46,228 nucleotides of DNA from Mycobacterium asiaticum (GCF_001668675.1 NZ_LZKQ01000279.1:1-46228); one strand, 5' to 3'; shown: positions 7,944 to 16,728, numbered from the stretch's first letter. Notes: generated by a model not told the origin, from the letters alone. Translations and numbers: made by a program.

Positions 7944-10259
7944 ATGTCTGTCGTCGTGCGGCCCGTTGGCGGTCTCCGGACCAACGACTGCTCGTCGGTC
8001 GAGGTGCGGGACCGGATCACGGCCGAGTTCGCGACGCTGCCGTTTCTGGGTACTTTGACCTGCCAGACGGAGCGGGTCGTCGCAGGTGCGATCGAAGAAA
8101 TCGTATTCACCTACACCGTCGGACAATCCGGCATCGCCGACAGCGGCTGGCTCAAGCTGTGCTTCCGCTATTACTCCGACTGGGACCTGCAGACCACCGA
8201 CCCCGCCGGGCGCGACTTCGCCACCGCGTCGCTCGTCAGTCGCTCGGTGCTGGGCGGCGCATCGCCCGACGGCCGGGCCACCGTGCAGCGACTGGCCACC
8301 CGCTACGACGTCAAGGGCGGGGAGCGGCCCTTCCAGAAATCGCTGCTGGTTCACGTGGTGGACGGCTATCTGCGTCCCGGCGACGTGATCGAAATCAGGC
8401 TCGGGGACCGCCGATTCGGCGGACCGGGAACCCGGGTGCAGACCTTCGTCGAGGACGACTTCGAGGTGCACCTCTACGTCGACCCGCTCGGCACCTCCCG
8501 GATGGCGCATGCCGCGGTCGCCAAACTCGCCGTCACTCCCGGCCCGCCCGACCGCCTGGTGGTGCATGGGCCGCGGGTGGTCGGCGCCGGCACCACGATG
8601 GCGCGGTTGCGCACCCATCTGCAGGACCGGTGGGGCAACGCCTGCCAGGACGTCGCGGCGACGGTGCGCGCCGAGGCCGACGGCGAGAAGATCGCGGCCG
8701 CAACCACTCCGGCATCGGGTTGGGCGTATGCCGTCTTAGACGTTCCGGCGGAAAAGACTTCCATCAAGCTGACCGCCGCGGCCAACGGCGCCTCCTTCGG
8801 CCCTTGCACCGTCGCCATCGACGTCGTCGAGGACCTGCCCGCGCCGCGGGGATTGTTCTGCGATCTGCACGTGCATTCCAACGACACCGTCGGAACGCAG
8901 GACACGGACTGGAACCTGCGCTACGGGCGTGACATCGGCGGCCTGGACGTCCTCGGCTACACCGCCAACGATTTCCAGATCACCGACGGCGCCTGGTCCG
9001 AGGTGGTCGCGGCGTGCCGAACCGCCGCCGAGGACGGCACTTTCGTCTGTTTCCCCGGCGTGGAGTGGTGCGGGACCGCCGGTGTGGGCGGCGATCACAA
9101 CGTCGTCTTCCTCGATGAGGACACCACCATCGCGCGATCGCTGGAATGGCGCCAGGGCATGGCCGCGGCCGCCCCGACCCCGCAGACGTGGCCGATCACC
9201 GAGCTGTACGCGGCCTACGAGAAAGAGCCGGAAGCCTATCTGCTGATTCCGCACGTCGGGGGCCGGCGAGCCGTCCTGGATTGGCACCATCCCGAGCTGG
9301 AGCGACTGATCGAGGTGCACTCCAGCTGGGGCAGCAGTCCGTGGTTCCTCGAGGATGCGCTGGCCCGCGGCCTCAAGGTCGGTGCCAGCGCCGCCAGCGA
9401 CGAACACCGCGGCCGTCCCGGTGGTGGTGCACCGGGGGCCAACATCTTCGGCGGGCACGGTGGCCTGACCGGTGTGCTCGCCGAACAACTCACCGCCAAG
9501 CACGTCGGACGCGCGCTGCGCTCACGCCGCACCTGGGCGACCACGGGCGCACGGGCGGTGGCATTGCTGCGCAGCGGCGAGGACTGGATGGGTGATGAAA
9601 TCCTCACGGCCGCCGCGGAACTCACCGCGGATTACGCTGTCTACGGCAGCACGGGCATCGAAGATCTGCTGATCTACGACACACACGGCCCGCTGTGGCG
9701 GCGCGACCTCAACGCCGAAACCGGGCTGTCGGATTCGCTGGTCCGGATCCGTTGGGGTGGTGCCCGGCACCGCGACCGTTACCGTTGGGCGACGTGGACG
9801 GGCCGGTTACAGGTCGACGGCAGCAGTCTCGACTCCGTAGCACCGTGGGCCATCAGCCATCCCGAACAGCGCATCGACACCGACGGCCAAGTCGTCAACT
9901 GGCACACCGCGACCTATGGTGCGGACATCGGATTGATCGTGCGGCTCGGTGACCTTGCCCAGGCGCGGCTGCACATCGAGACGACGGTGCTCGAAGAAGA
10001 ACATCGTGCGAGCCTCACCGTGACCGGTGCGCAGTTGCTCGATCAGACCGAAATCACCGAGACCACAGGTGGTTTGAATTTGCACATCCAGGTCGAGCGC
10101 GTCGCCGACCCGTCGGCATTACCCGTCACCGTCACCGGTGCGCTGACACTGACGCTGCCGCGGGAGCGCAGCGCGGTCTATCTGCGGGCGGCGCAGAGTG
10201 ACGGACACCAGATCTGGACCAGCCCGCTGTTCGTCACGCGAGCGCAGGCACAGCCATGA
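7944..10259 (+). CDS. DUF3604 / PHP-like metal-dependent hydrolase candidate
   Basis: The 771-residue protein has about 300 N-terminal residues that look beta-rich, followed by a PHP-type metal-site signature near residue 307 (FCDLHVHSNDTVG). Further conserved His/Asp/Glu elements follow (FPGVEWCGTAG, GGDHNVVF, LIPHVGGRRA, EVHSSWG, SAASDEHRGRPG). This pattern fits the DUF3604 family, predicted metal-dependent phosphoesterase-like enzymes of unknown substrate. No signal peptide is visible, so it should be cytoplasmic. ATG 7944 (MSVVVRPVG) is chosen over upstream starts that lie in the LysR operator region. Its stop overlaps the ATG of a short leader peptide, followed by an ABC importer and a second hydrolase, so it probably processes the imported compound. 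Confidence 0.8.
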   Translation: MSVVVRPVGGLRTNDCSSVEVRDRITAEFATLPFLGTLTCQTERVVAGAIEEIVFTYTVGQSGIADSGWLKLCFRYYSDWDLQTTDPAGRDFATASLVSRSVLGGASPDGRATVQRLATRYDVKGGERPFQKSLLVHVVDGYLRPGDVIEIRLGDRRFGGPGTRVQTFVEDDFEVHLYVDPLGTSRMAHAAVAKLAVTPGPPDRLVVHGPRVVGAGTTMARLRTHLQDRWGNACQDVAATVRAEADGEKIAAATTPASGWAYAVLDVPAEKTSIKLTAAANGASFGPCTVAIDVVEDLPAPRGLFCDLHVHSNDTVGTQDTDWNLRYGRDIGGLDVLGYTANDFQITDGAWSEVVAACRTAAEDGTFVCFPGVEWCGTAGVGGDHNVVFLDEDTTIARSLEWRQGMAAAAPTPQTWPITELYAAYEKEPEAYLLIPHVGGRRAVLDWHHPELERLIEVHSSWGSSPWFLEDALARGLKVGASAASDEHRGRPGGGAPGANIFGGHGGLTGVLAEQLTAKHVGRALRSRRTWATTGARAVALLRSGEDWMGDEILTAAAELTADYAVYGSTGIEDLLIYDTHGPLWRRDLNAETGLSDSLVRIRWGGARHRDRYRWATWTGRLQVDGSSLDSVAPWAISHPEQRIDTDGQVVNWHTATYGADIGLIVRLGDLAQARLHIETTVLEEEHRASLTVTGAQLLDQTEITETTGGLNLHIQVERVADPSALPVTVTGALTLTLPRERSAVYLRAAQSDGHQIWTSPLFVTRAQAQP

Positions 10260-10351
10260 TGACGGGCCACAGCGCGCTGACGCGGCGCCGGCACGTGGAC
10301 TTCGGCCGCATCACCTGCGCGTCTTGTCCGGGTTCGCAGCACGCCGGCTGA
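10256..10351 (+). CDS. Cysteine-containing regulatory leader peptide
   Basis: A 31-codon reading frame encodes a peptide with LTRRRHVDFGRITCASC in its middle. It closely resembles the short actinobacterial leader peptides with a RRHVDL-R-x-x-x-x-C core found upstream of cysteine and sulfur-assimilation genes. Two Cys codons (residues 21 and 24) lie just before the end, as expected for a peptide whose translation senses charged tRNA-Cys. ATG 10256 overlaps the DUF3604 stop (ATGA), and the transporter lipoprotein gene starts 57 nt downstream. The likely job is to couple importer expression to cysteine supply. Family resemblance is from memory, and the mechanism is inferred. Confidence 0.72.
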   Translation: MMTGHSALTRRRHVDFGRITCASCPGSQHAG

Positions 10352-10370
10352 GCACGCCGGTTCCGCCAAG

Positions 10371-10403
10371 TCCCGCCCCTTCCCACCCCTTCCCACCCCG
10401 GAG
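10371..10403 (+). promoter_or_regulatory. C-rich tandem repeat and Shine-Dalgarno ahead of the importer
   Basis: Three near-identical 10-nt units (TCCCGCCCCT, TCCCACCCCT, TCCCACCCCG) run into GGAG, 5 nt before GTG 10409. The almost G-free, C-rich stretch after the leader peptide stop resembles a Rho-utilisation site. That suits conditional termination when leader translation ends, but this is inference. Confidence 0.45.
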
Positions 10404-10408
10404 CACCC

Positions 10409-11431
10409 GTGTTTCCTCGTAAATATCTCTCTGCGGCAATCGCCTTCGCCCTCATCGGTGTGGCGGTGCTGGCCGGCTGCGGCGGTCACACCCCATCGTC
10501 GAACTCGTCCGGTGTCACCCTGCGGCTCGGCTACCTGACCCGGATCACCCACGCCTCCGCCCTGGTCGGCATTGACACCGGTGCGTTCGCGAAGAACCTG
10601 GGGCCGGGAGTCAAGTTCGAGCCACAGCCCTTCGGCCAGGGCACGGCCGAAACCACCGCATTGCTGTCCAACAATCTCGACGCCGCCTTCATCGGCCCCA
10701 ACCCGGCGTTCAACGCGTGGCAGCGCTCAAACGGCACTGCCATCAAGATCATCTCCGGCTCCGCTTCCGGGGGGACCTCGCTCGTCGTCAAACCGGGCAT
10801 CAACTCGGCGCAGGATTTCCGCGGGAAGACGTTCGCCGATCCGGCGCTGGGCGGCGCCCAAGACGTCAGCCTGCGGGACTGGCTGCTCAAGAACGGATTG
10901 AAGACCAATCCGCAAGGCGGCGGCGATGTCTCGATCAAACCGACCAACCCCGAGTCGGCGATCGTGCAGCAGTTCATCAACAATCAGATCGACGGCGCCA
11001 TCGAATCCGCGCCCTACGATGTGCAGCTGGTCAACGCCGGCGGCGTGCGACTTTGGTCGGACCCCAACACGATCACCATTCTGGTGGTCCGGCAGGAGTT
11101 CTTGTCCGCTCACCCCGATGTCGTGGCCGGTCTGATCCGCGGGCAGATCGAAGCCAACGAGACGATCCACAACAATCCCGACGCCGCGGCCCGCTCCGCC
11201 AACGCCACGTTGACCAAGGCACTGGGCAGCGGGCTGCCGCAAGACGTCCTGACGGCGTCGTTCCAGGAGACGACGTTCACCAACGATCCCGGCGTGCAAT
11301 CACTGAATGATCAAGTTCGTAAGGCGGTTTCGGTCGGGCTGTTGCAGCCGTTGAACCTCGACGGCATCTTCGACCTCGGCCCCCTCAATCGCGAGCTCGC
11401 GGCGAAGGGTGCGCCGCCGGTGGCGGCGTGA
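10409..11431 (+). CDS. SsuA/TauA-like substrate-binding lipoprotein
   Basis: The 340-residue product has a lipoprotein signal peptide with lipobox LAGC (Cys about 23), then a periplasmic-binding-protein type 2 domain. Features typical of the NitT/TauT/SsuA group include LRLGYLTRITHASALVGIDTGAF, a TAETTALLSNNLDAAFIGPNP-type segment and later DFRGKTFADPALGG. It would be anchored outside the membrane and deliver a small anionic ligand such as a sulfonate. The GTG start is preceded by GGAG. It is the first gene of the transporter trio and overlaps the ATPase gene by GTGA. Confidence 0.88.
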   Translation: MFPRKYLSAAIAFALIGVAVLAGCGGHTPSSNSSGVTLRLGYLTRITHASALVGIDTGAFAKNLGPGVKFEPQPFGQGTAETTALLSNNLDAAFIGPNPAFNAWQRSNGTAIKIISGSASGGTSLVVKPGINSAQDFRGKTFADPALGGAQDVSLRDWLLKNGLKTNPQGGGDVSIKPTNPESAIVQQFINNQIDGAIESAPYDVQLVNAGGVRLWSDPNTITILVVRQEFLSAHPDVVAGLIRGQIEANETIHNNPDAAARSANATLTKALGSGLPQDVLTASFQETTFTNDPGVQSLNDQVRKAVSVGLLQPLNLDGIFDLGPLNRELAAKGAPPVAA

Positions 11432-12237
11432 CGACCGCCGCACTACGCGGTGCCGCCGTGCCGGATCCCGCCGTCACAGACGCCTCGCCGCCCCCGGCGG
11501 CCGTGCGGCTGGCCGAGGTCACCAAGCGCTTCGGTAAGGGAGCGTCGTCCGTGGCGGCCCTGGGCCCGCTGTCACTGACGGTCACCGCGGGTGAATTCGT
11601 CTGTGTGGTCGGCGTTTCGGGGTGCGGGAAGAGCACGCTGCTGTCCCTGATCGCCAAGCTCGACAAGGCGACATCCGGCTCGGTCGAGACCGGCGATCGC
11701 CGCATCGCGATGATGTTCCAGGAGCCGGCCCTGTTCCCCTGGCTGACCGCGGCGGACAACGTGGAAATGGCCTTGCGGGCGCGTGCCATCCCCCGCCGGC
11801 AGCGGCGCGCGACGGCCCGCGAACTCCTGCACACCGTCGGACTGTCCGAGTCCGCGGACCGGCGACCTCATCAATTGTCCGGCGGCATGCAGCAGCGGGT
11901 CGCGCTGGCCCGAGCGCTGGCCCAGGATGCCGATGTGCTGTTGATGGACGAGCCGTTCGCTGCGCTGGACGCATTGACCCGGGACCGCCTGCAGGCCGAG
12001 CTGGAGCGGATTGTATTGTCCCGCAATCTCACCGTGGTCTTCGTCACGCACAACGTGCGGGAGGCGGTGCGCCTTGCCGACCGCGTGGTGCTGCTGAGTC
12101 AACGGCCCGCAAGCGTCGTCCAACAGTTCGCGGTTCCGTTGTCACGTCCCCGGGACATCAACACCGCAGAGGTCGCGGAGTTGGCCGCACACATCACCGA
12201 GCAACTCAACCGCAGCGGGAACGCCAGTGACACCTGA
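11428..12237 (+). CDS. SsuB/TauB-like ABC transporter ATPase
   Basis: The 269-residue ATPase has Walker A GVSGCGKST, Q-loop MMFQEPALFPWLTA, signature LSGGMQQRVALARAL, Walker B VLLMDEPFAALD and H-loop FVTHN, all as in importers of the nitrate/sulfonate/taurine family. It energises uptake with the adjacent permease and binding lipoprotein. The GTG start overlaps the previous stop by 4 nt, and its own 3' end overlaps the permease start by 11 nt, so the three are translationally coupled. Confidence 0.94.
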   Translation: MTTAALRGAAVPDPAVTDASPPPAAVRLAEVTKRFGKGASSVAALGPLSLTVTAGEFVCVVGVSGCGKSTLLSLIAKLDKATSGSVETGDRRIAMMFQEPALFPWLTAADNVEMALRARAIPRRQRRATARELLHTVGLSESADRRPHQLSGGMQQRVALARALAQDADVLLMDEPFAALDALTRDRLQAELERIVLSRNLTVVFVTHNVREAVRLADRVVLLSQRPASVVQQFAVPLSRPRDINTAEVAELAAHITEQLNRSGNASDT

Positions 12238-13078
12238 ACTCGACCAGCCCGTCCGGCTCCCCTTGGCCGCACGCGGCGCCGGCAGCGGCATCATCACCCG
12301 CATCGCGTCGGCCGTCTGGCCGAAACTCGTTGCGCTCACGGTGGCGATCGCCGTCTGGCAACTGATCGTCCTGAGCGGGTGGAAACCGTCGTTCGTGCTG
12401 CCAGGTCCCGCCACCGTGGCCGAGAACCTCTGGCGCCAGCTGCAGGGACCACTGCTCTGGGACGCCATCGGGACCACGATGGAGCGCGCCGTGACCGGAT
12501 TTGCGCTGGCCGCGCTGATCGGCTCGGTGATCGGCGCGCTCATCGCGCGAAACAGGCCGTTACGCACCGCCTTCGGCCCGCTGATCACCGGTCTGCAAAC
12601 GATGCCGGCGATCGCGTGGTTTCCGTTCGCCATCATCTTCTTCGGGCTCAACACCTCGGCGATCCTGTTCGTGATCGTCATCGGAGCAGTGCCTTCGGTG
12701 GCGCTCGGGGTAATCTCCGGGGTCGACCACATTCCGCCGGTACTGCTCCGCGCGGCAAAGGCACTGCAGCTCAAGCCCTTCGCCCTCTATCGGCATGTGA
12801 TACTGCCCGCCGCCCTGCCGATGTTCGTCGCCGGGCTCAAACAGGGATGGGCCTTCGCCTGGCGCAGCCTGATGGCCGGTGAGTTGGTGGTACTGGTCGC
12901 CAACACTTCGTCGATCGGGGTGCTGCTGGAAAACGCGCAGAACCTCACCGACATGCCCTCGGCGATGGCCATCATGATCGTCATTCTGACGATCGGGATT
13001 CTCGTCGACGCGTTGTTCAGCTGGCTGGATGTGCGCATCCGGCGGCGGTGGGGCCTGTTGGACGACCACGATGCGTGA
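12227..13078 (+). CDS. SsuC/TauC-like ABC transporter permease
   Basis: The 283-residue membrane protein has about six transmembrane helices. The cytoplasmic EAA-type loop that docks the ATPase (GVDHIPPVLLRAAKALQL followed by YRHVILPAALP) lies near residues 165-200. It belongs to the BPD_transp_1 permeases of sulfonate/nitrate importers. The start codon lies within the end of the ATPase gene, and the stop overlaps the following phosphoesterase gene by 8 nt, so import and downstream processing appear to be made together. Confidence 0.92.
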   Translation: MTPELDQPVRLPLAARGAGSGIITRIASAVWPKLVALTVAIAVWQLIVLSGWKPSFVLPGPATVAENLWRQLQGPLLWDAIGTTMERAVTGFALAALIGSVIGALIARNRPLRTAFGPLITGLQTMPAIAWFPFAIIFFGLNTSAILFVIVIGAVPSVALGVISGVDHIPPVLLRAAKALQLKPFALYRHVILPAALPMFVAGLKQGWAFAWRSLMAGELVVLVANTSSIGVLLENAQNLTDMPSAMAIMIVILTIGILVDALFSWLDVRIRRRWGLLDDHDA

Positions 13079-14144
13079 CCGACGGGCCGCACGTCCGCTC
13101 CGGCTGTGGGCATTCGGCGACGCGCATGTCGGCACGGACAAGAAGCATGGGCGAGAAAGCCTGGCCGAGGCCATCGCTCACTCCGAGAGCGACGGATTCG
13201 AATGGGATCTGGCAATCGACGTCGGGGATATGTCGGGCGCACATCACAGCCTGCCCGACGACGCCGAGGGACGCGAGGTGCGGCGCCAGTTCGGCGCGCT
13301 GCGCCGGCACCGCCGCGAGGACGTCTACAGCGTGTCGGGCAATCACGACCGCAACGGCCTCGACGAGCCGGACGCGTGGTGGTGGCAGAAGTGGATCGAT
13401 CCGTTGGGCGAGCACACCGAGAGTTCCGGGGTGGACCCGCGGGCTCGCCGCTATCCGGTTACCGGAACCTGGGAGCGGTACTCATTTCGGGTTGGGAACC
13501 TGCTTTTTCTGATGATGAGCGACCGCAACGAGCCGACGCAGGCGGTCGGCCGGGGAACCCTGGGCGGCAATCCGGGTGGGGTGGTCAGCGGCGAGACGTT
13601 CCGGTGGTGGAAGGACATGGTGTCACGCCACCCCCACCTCAACGTGATCACGGGGCATCACTATGTGTTGAAGGACACCACCGTCGCCTCGGGCGAATGG
13701 GAGGGCGTGCGCAAGGGACCCGACGGGCAGTGGCACGAGCATTACCACCGCCCCTTCACCCAGGGCACCCCGAACGGGGCGTCGTACCTCTACTGGGTCG
13801 ACAGCAAGCCCGACTCCGGTCAATTCGAATCCTTCCTTGCCGAACACCCGGGCCGGGTGGCGATGTGGCTCGCCGGGCATACGCACACCCACCCCGATGA
13901 CAACCACGGGAACAAGACGCACATCGAGCAGCGCTGGGGCACCTGGTTTCTCAATGTCGCCTCGCTGAGTCGCCATCACATGCCGATCACCACCCTGCCG
14001 ATCAGCAGGTTGCTCACCTTCACACCCGGCAGCCCAAACGTTCGCGTGCAGTGCTACCTGCACACCGATCAGCACGCCCCGCAGGGTTGGTACCAGCCCG
14101 CGGAGCGTACGATCACCCTGCCCCGACCCTTCCGGTGGTGTTGA
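13071..14144 (+). CDS. Calcineurin-like metallophosphoesterase
   Basis: All metallophosphoesterase metal-binding blocks are present in the 357-residue protein: FGDAHVG (DxH), DVGDMSG (GD), SGNHDRNG (GNHD), TGHHY and AGHTHTHPD (GHTH). The family hydrolyses phosphomonoesters or diesters with two metal ions. No signal peptide is seen. ATG 13071 overlaps the permease stop, making it the last gene of the LysR-linked operon. Together with the DUF3604 protein it gives two predicted metal-dependent esterases around one importer. The substrate may therefore carry a phosphate or related ester, although the leader peptide points to sulfur; this is unresolved. Confidence 0.88.
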   Translation: MRDRRAARPLRLWAFGDAHVGTDKKHGRESLAEAIAHSESDGFEWDLAIDVGDMSGAHHSLPDDAEGREVRRQFGALRRHRREDVYSVSGNHDRNGLDEPDAWWWQKWIDPLGEHTESSGVDPRARRYPVTGTWERYSFRVGNLLFLMMSDRNEPTQAVGRGTLGGNPGGVVSGETFRWWKDMVSRHPHLNVITGHHYVLKDTTVASGEWEGVRKGPDGQWHEHYHRPFTQGTPNGASYLYWVDSKPDSGQFESFLAEHPGRVAMWLAGHTHTHPDDNHGNKTHIEQRWGTWFLNVASLSRHHMPITTLPISRLLTFTPGSPNVRVQCYLHTDQHAPQGWYQPAERTITLPRPFRWC

Positions 14145-14147
14145 GCG

Positions 14148-15602
14148 TCAACGGATGTCGAAATGCGCCGGCTCGGGGACGGCCAGCATGGACGTCAACG
14201 TGGCGCGGTTGTACGGCCACAAGTCGATGGTCTTGTTGTCGGTGAGGTACCACGAGTTGCAGCCGGTGTTCCACACGGTGGGCGGCATCGCCGCGGCCAC
14301 CGCGTCGTTGAACTCGTCGGTGGCTTCCTCGGTCACTTCGATCGACGTGGCAATGCCGTCCCGCAGCATGGCAAGGAAGCGCGCGATGTACTCGGCGGTC
14401 CGTTCGGCCGAGTACTGCAACGAGATCGACCCGGTGGGCGAGTTCGGTCCGAGCATGGTGAACAGGTTCGGAAAGCCGGGAATCGCCGTCATCCGGTAGG
14501 CCCGCGGACCGTTCGCCCACGCCTTTTCGATGGTGAGGCCGTCGCGACCGGTGACCTGCATCGGCCGCATGTAATTGTGCGGCGCAAAACCGGTGGCCAG
14601 CACGATCACATCGGCGGGCCGGTGGCGGCCGTCGGCGGTTCGGATCCCGTGCGGGGTCACCTCGTCGATCCGCTCGGTCACCAGCTCGGCATTTGCGGAT
14701 TGTATTGCCCGGTAATACGTTTCCGATACCACCTGGCGCTTGCACAGTGGCTGGTAGTCCGGGGTCAGCTTGCTTCGCAGAACCGGGTCGCGGACCTGCA
14801 GGCGCAGGCACAGGCGGGCATAGCCCTGCACCGCGCGCCGTCGCCAGGAGGGGCGGGTGGTGACGTCGGCCAGAATCCCCGACGCCCACAACAGCGTTCG
14901 ATACAGCCGGTCATGGGCGGCCGGGAACCGTCTCAGCGCTGTGCTGACAAGCTCGCTCTGCCGCAAGGACATCGGTGCCCAGAGGATCCACTGCGGCGAT
15001 CGAACATAGTGGGTGATGGACGCGGCCGCCGGCTGCAGGGCGGAGACGATCTGCACACCGGTGGAGCCGGTGCCGATCACCGCGATGTGCTTGTGGTCGG
15101 TGGCGACGCTGTCATCCCAGCGTGCGGTGTGCACTGTGGCGCCGGCGAACTCGTCGAGGCCGGGTAGCTCGGGTACCGCAGGATGATGCAACACGCCGGT
15201 CGCGCAGACGACGACGTCCGCCCCGATCCGGTCCCCGCTCGCGGTGGTCAGCGTCCAGTTCGCGGCGTCGTCGTCCCATTGCGCCGCAACGACTTCGGTG
15301 TTCAGTTGGATGTGCTCCGCGAGCCCCAGTGACTCCACCACCTCGCGGTGGTAGCGCTGAATGTCAGGACCGTCGGCGAACAGGTGCGACCAGTCAGGTT
15401 TGGGCGCGAACCCGAACTGATAAAGCTGAGACGGCACGTCGCAGGTGAGTCCCGGATAGCGATTCCAATGCCACACCCCGCCCACGTCGGAGGCCTTCTC
15501 CAACACGGTGACTGCGGCGAATCCACGTCGGGTGAAGACGTGCAGGGCGGTGATCCCGGCCATGCCCGCGCCGATGATCACCACGCGTGGCTCACGGCTC
15601 AT
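14148..15602 (-). CDS. Baeyer-Villiger-type flavin monooxygenase
   Basis: The 484-residue protein has two Rossmann motifs, GAGMAGITALHVF for FAD at the N-terminus and GTGSTGVQIVSAL for NADPH. Between them lies the Baeyer-Villiger fingerprint FxGxxxHxxxW (FAGATVHTARWDD). A YPGLTCDVPSQLYQF segment is also typical. It inserts oxygen next to ketones, or oxidises soft heteroatoms, using NADPH and O2. ATG 15602 overlaps the stop of the padR gene by ATGA, so regulator and enzyme form one operon. The substrate is unknown; mycobacterial homologues act on steroids, linear ketones or thioethers. Confidence 0.9.
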   Translation of the reverse strand: MSREPRVVIIGAGMAGITALHVFTRRGFAAVTVLEKASDVGGVWHWNRYPGLTCDVPSQLYQFGFAPKPDWSHLFADGPDIQRYHREVVESLGLAEHIQLNTEVVAAQWDDDAANWTLTTASGDRIGADVVVCATGVLHHPAVPELPGLDEFAGATVHTARWDDSVATDHKHIAVIGTGSTGVQIVSALQPAAASITHYVRSPQWILWAPMSLRQSELVSTALRRFPAAHDRLYRTLLWASGILADVTTRPSWRRRAVQGYARLCLRLQVRDPVLRSKLTPDYQPLCKRQVVSETYYRAIQSANAELVTERIDEVTPHGIRTADGRHRPADVIVLATGFAPHNYMRPMQVTGRDGLTIEKAWANGPRAYRMTAIPGFPNLFTMLGPNSPTGSISLQYSAERTAEYIARFLAMLRDGIATSIEVTEEATDEFNDAVAAAMPPTVWNTGCNSWYLTDNKTIDLWPYNRATLTSMLAVPEPAHFDIR

Positions 15603-16177
15603 GCATCGACCCCGCGGCGCGCCGGGCAACCGCGACGCTCCATGATTGCCAATGTCCGCTCGGCCCAGCGGACGTTTTCCTGCTCAAACGCTATGCCGCG
15701 CAACAACGTCAGGTAGGGGCCGATCCGGTCGGTCTGTGCGACGTACTCGTCCTCGGTGCGTCCGGCCAGGAGCCGGGCCCGCAACCGCTCATAACGCTCG
15801 AGCTTGGCGACGGCCCACTGCAGGCGTTCGGCGACGGAATCGCGTACGGCTCGAAGGTCACCCGCATCGGCGGCCGCGACCTTGATCATCAATTCGTCCC
15901 GGATCGCCGACGGTCGGGGCGCCCGTGCGGTGAAGTGGTGGATCGCTTCGCGCCCCGCGTCGGTCAGCGAGTACATCCGCTTGTTGGGTCTGCGTTCCTG
16001 GTGCACCACGCGGGCCTGGATCAGGCCCTGCTCGGCGAGCCGTTCCAGCTCGCGATAGAGCTGTTGGGGGGTGGCCATCCAGAAGTTGGCCACCGAGGCG
16101 TCAAACTCTTTGGCCAGGTCATAGCCGGAGGATTCACCCTCGAGGAGTGCGGCGAGCACGGCGTCACGCAGCGACAT
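15599..16177 (-). CDS. PadR-family transcriptional regulator
   Basis: The 192-residue protein has a PadR winged helix at its start (MSLRDAVLAALLEGESSGYD, YRELERLAEQGLIQ, RRPNKRMYSLTDAG) and a C-terminal helical dimerisation domain (Vir-like PadR_C). ATG 16177 puts the first helix at the protein start as usual; a longer form from 16192 is possible. It is co-transcribed with the Baeyer-Villiger enzyme and diverges from the NTF2/LLM operon, so it probably controls both directions from the 120-bp gap. Confidence 0.9.
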   Translation of the reverse strand: MSLRDAVLAALLEGESSGYDLAKEFDASVANFWMATPQQLYRELERLAEQGLIQARVVHQERRPNKRMYSLTDAGREAIHHFTARAPRPSAIRDELMIKVAAADAGDLRAVRDSVAERLQWAVAKLERYERLRARLLAGRTEDEYVAQTDRIGPYLTLLRGIAFEQENVRWAERTLAIMERRGCPARRGVDA

Positions 16178-16269
16178 CGGCCGATCGTACAATGACGCAC
16201 CTATTCAACAAAGTGATTATTTCCCTATAGACATATTGGCGGCCACGTTCTAGCGTCGGTCACGTCTAA

Positions 16270-16281
16270 TCAACGTGTTGA
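16270..16281. promoter_or_regulatory. Candidate PadR operator palindrome
   Basis: TCAACGTGTTGA is a 5-bp inverted repeat with a 2-nt centre, 17 nt before GTG 16298 in the gap between padR and the NTF2-like gene. A related TTCAACAAAGTGA half-site lies near 16204. The assignment is tentative. Confidence 0.4.
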
Positions 16282-16297
16282 CTATGCGAGGTTTCTT

Positions 16298-16726
16298 GTG
16301 AGTTCCCAGCACCCCTTCCGGAAAGCGGTGGAGGAGCAGGACGAGGCGGCCATCCAGGCGATGCTGGCCGACGATGTCGTGTTCACCAGCCCGGTTGCGT
16401 TCAAGCCGTACGTCGGCAAGCCGATCACGGCGGCCATTCTGCGCGGTGTGTTGCGCGTGTTCGAAGACTTCCGGTACATCCGCGAGATTCACGACGAGAA
16501 CGGCCGTGACCACGCGTTCGTGTTCGAGACCGTGGTGGCCGGCAAGAAGATCACCGGTTGCGACTTCCTGCACTTCAATGAGGACGGCCTGATCGACGAC
16601 TTCATGGTGATGGTGCGTCCGCTCTCAGGAGCGACGGCACTGTCGGAGGCGATGGGCGCCCAGTTCGAACGCATTCAGCGGGAGGCCGCAGAATTGGCTC
16701 CCGAGCTGAGCCGGGTGCAGGGCTGA
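16298..16726 (+). CDS. SnoaL/NTF2-like protein
   Basis: The 142-residue product has the cone-shaped NTF2-like pattern: an N-terminal helix pair (FRKAVEEQDEAAIQAMLADD), VVFTSPVAFKPYVGK, then beta strands with a hydrophobic pocket (HAFVFETVVAGKKITGCDFL). Members act as small isomerases, hydrolases or ligand-binding proteins. No definitive catalytic dyad can be assigned. It starts at GTG and is followed 2 nt later by an F420-type oxidoreductase, with which it should be co-transcribed. Confidence 0.82.
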   Translation: MSSQHPFRKAVEEQDEAAIQAMLADDVVFTSPVAFKPYVGKPITAAILRGVLRVFEDFRYIREIHDENGRDHAFVFETVVAGKKITGCDFLHFNEDGLIDDFMVMVRPLSGATALSEAMGAQFERIQREAAELAPELSRVQG

Positions 16727-16728
16727 TC

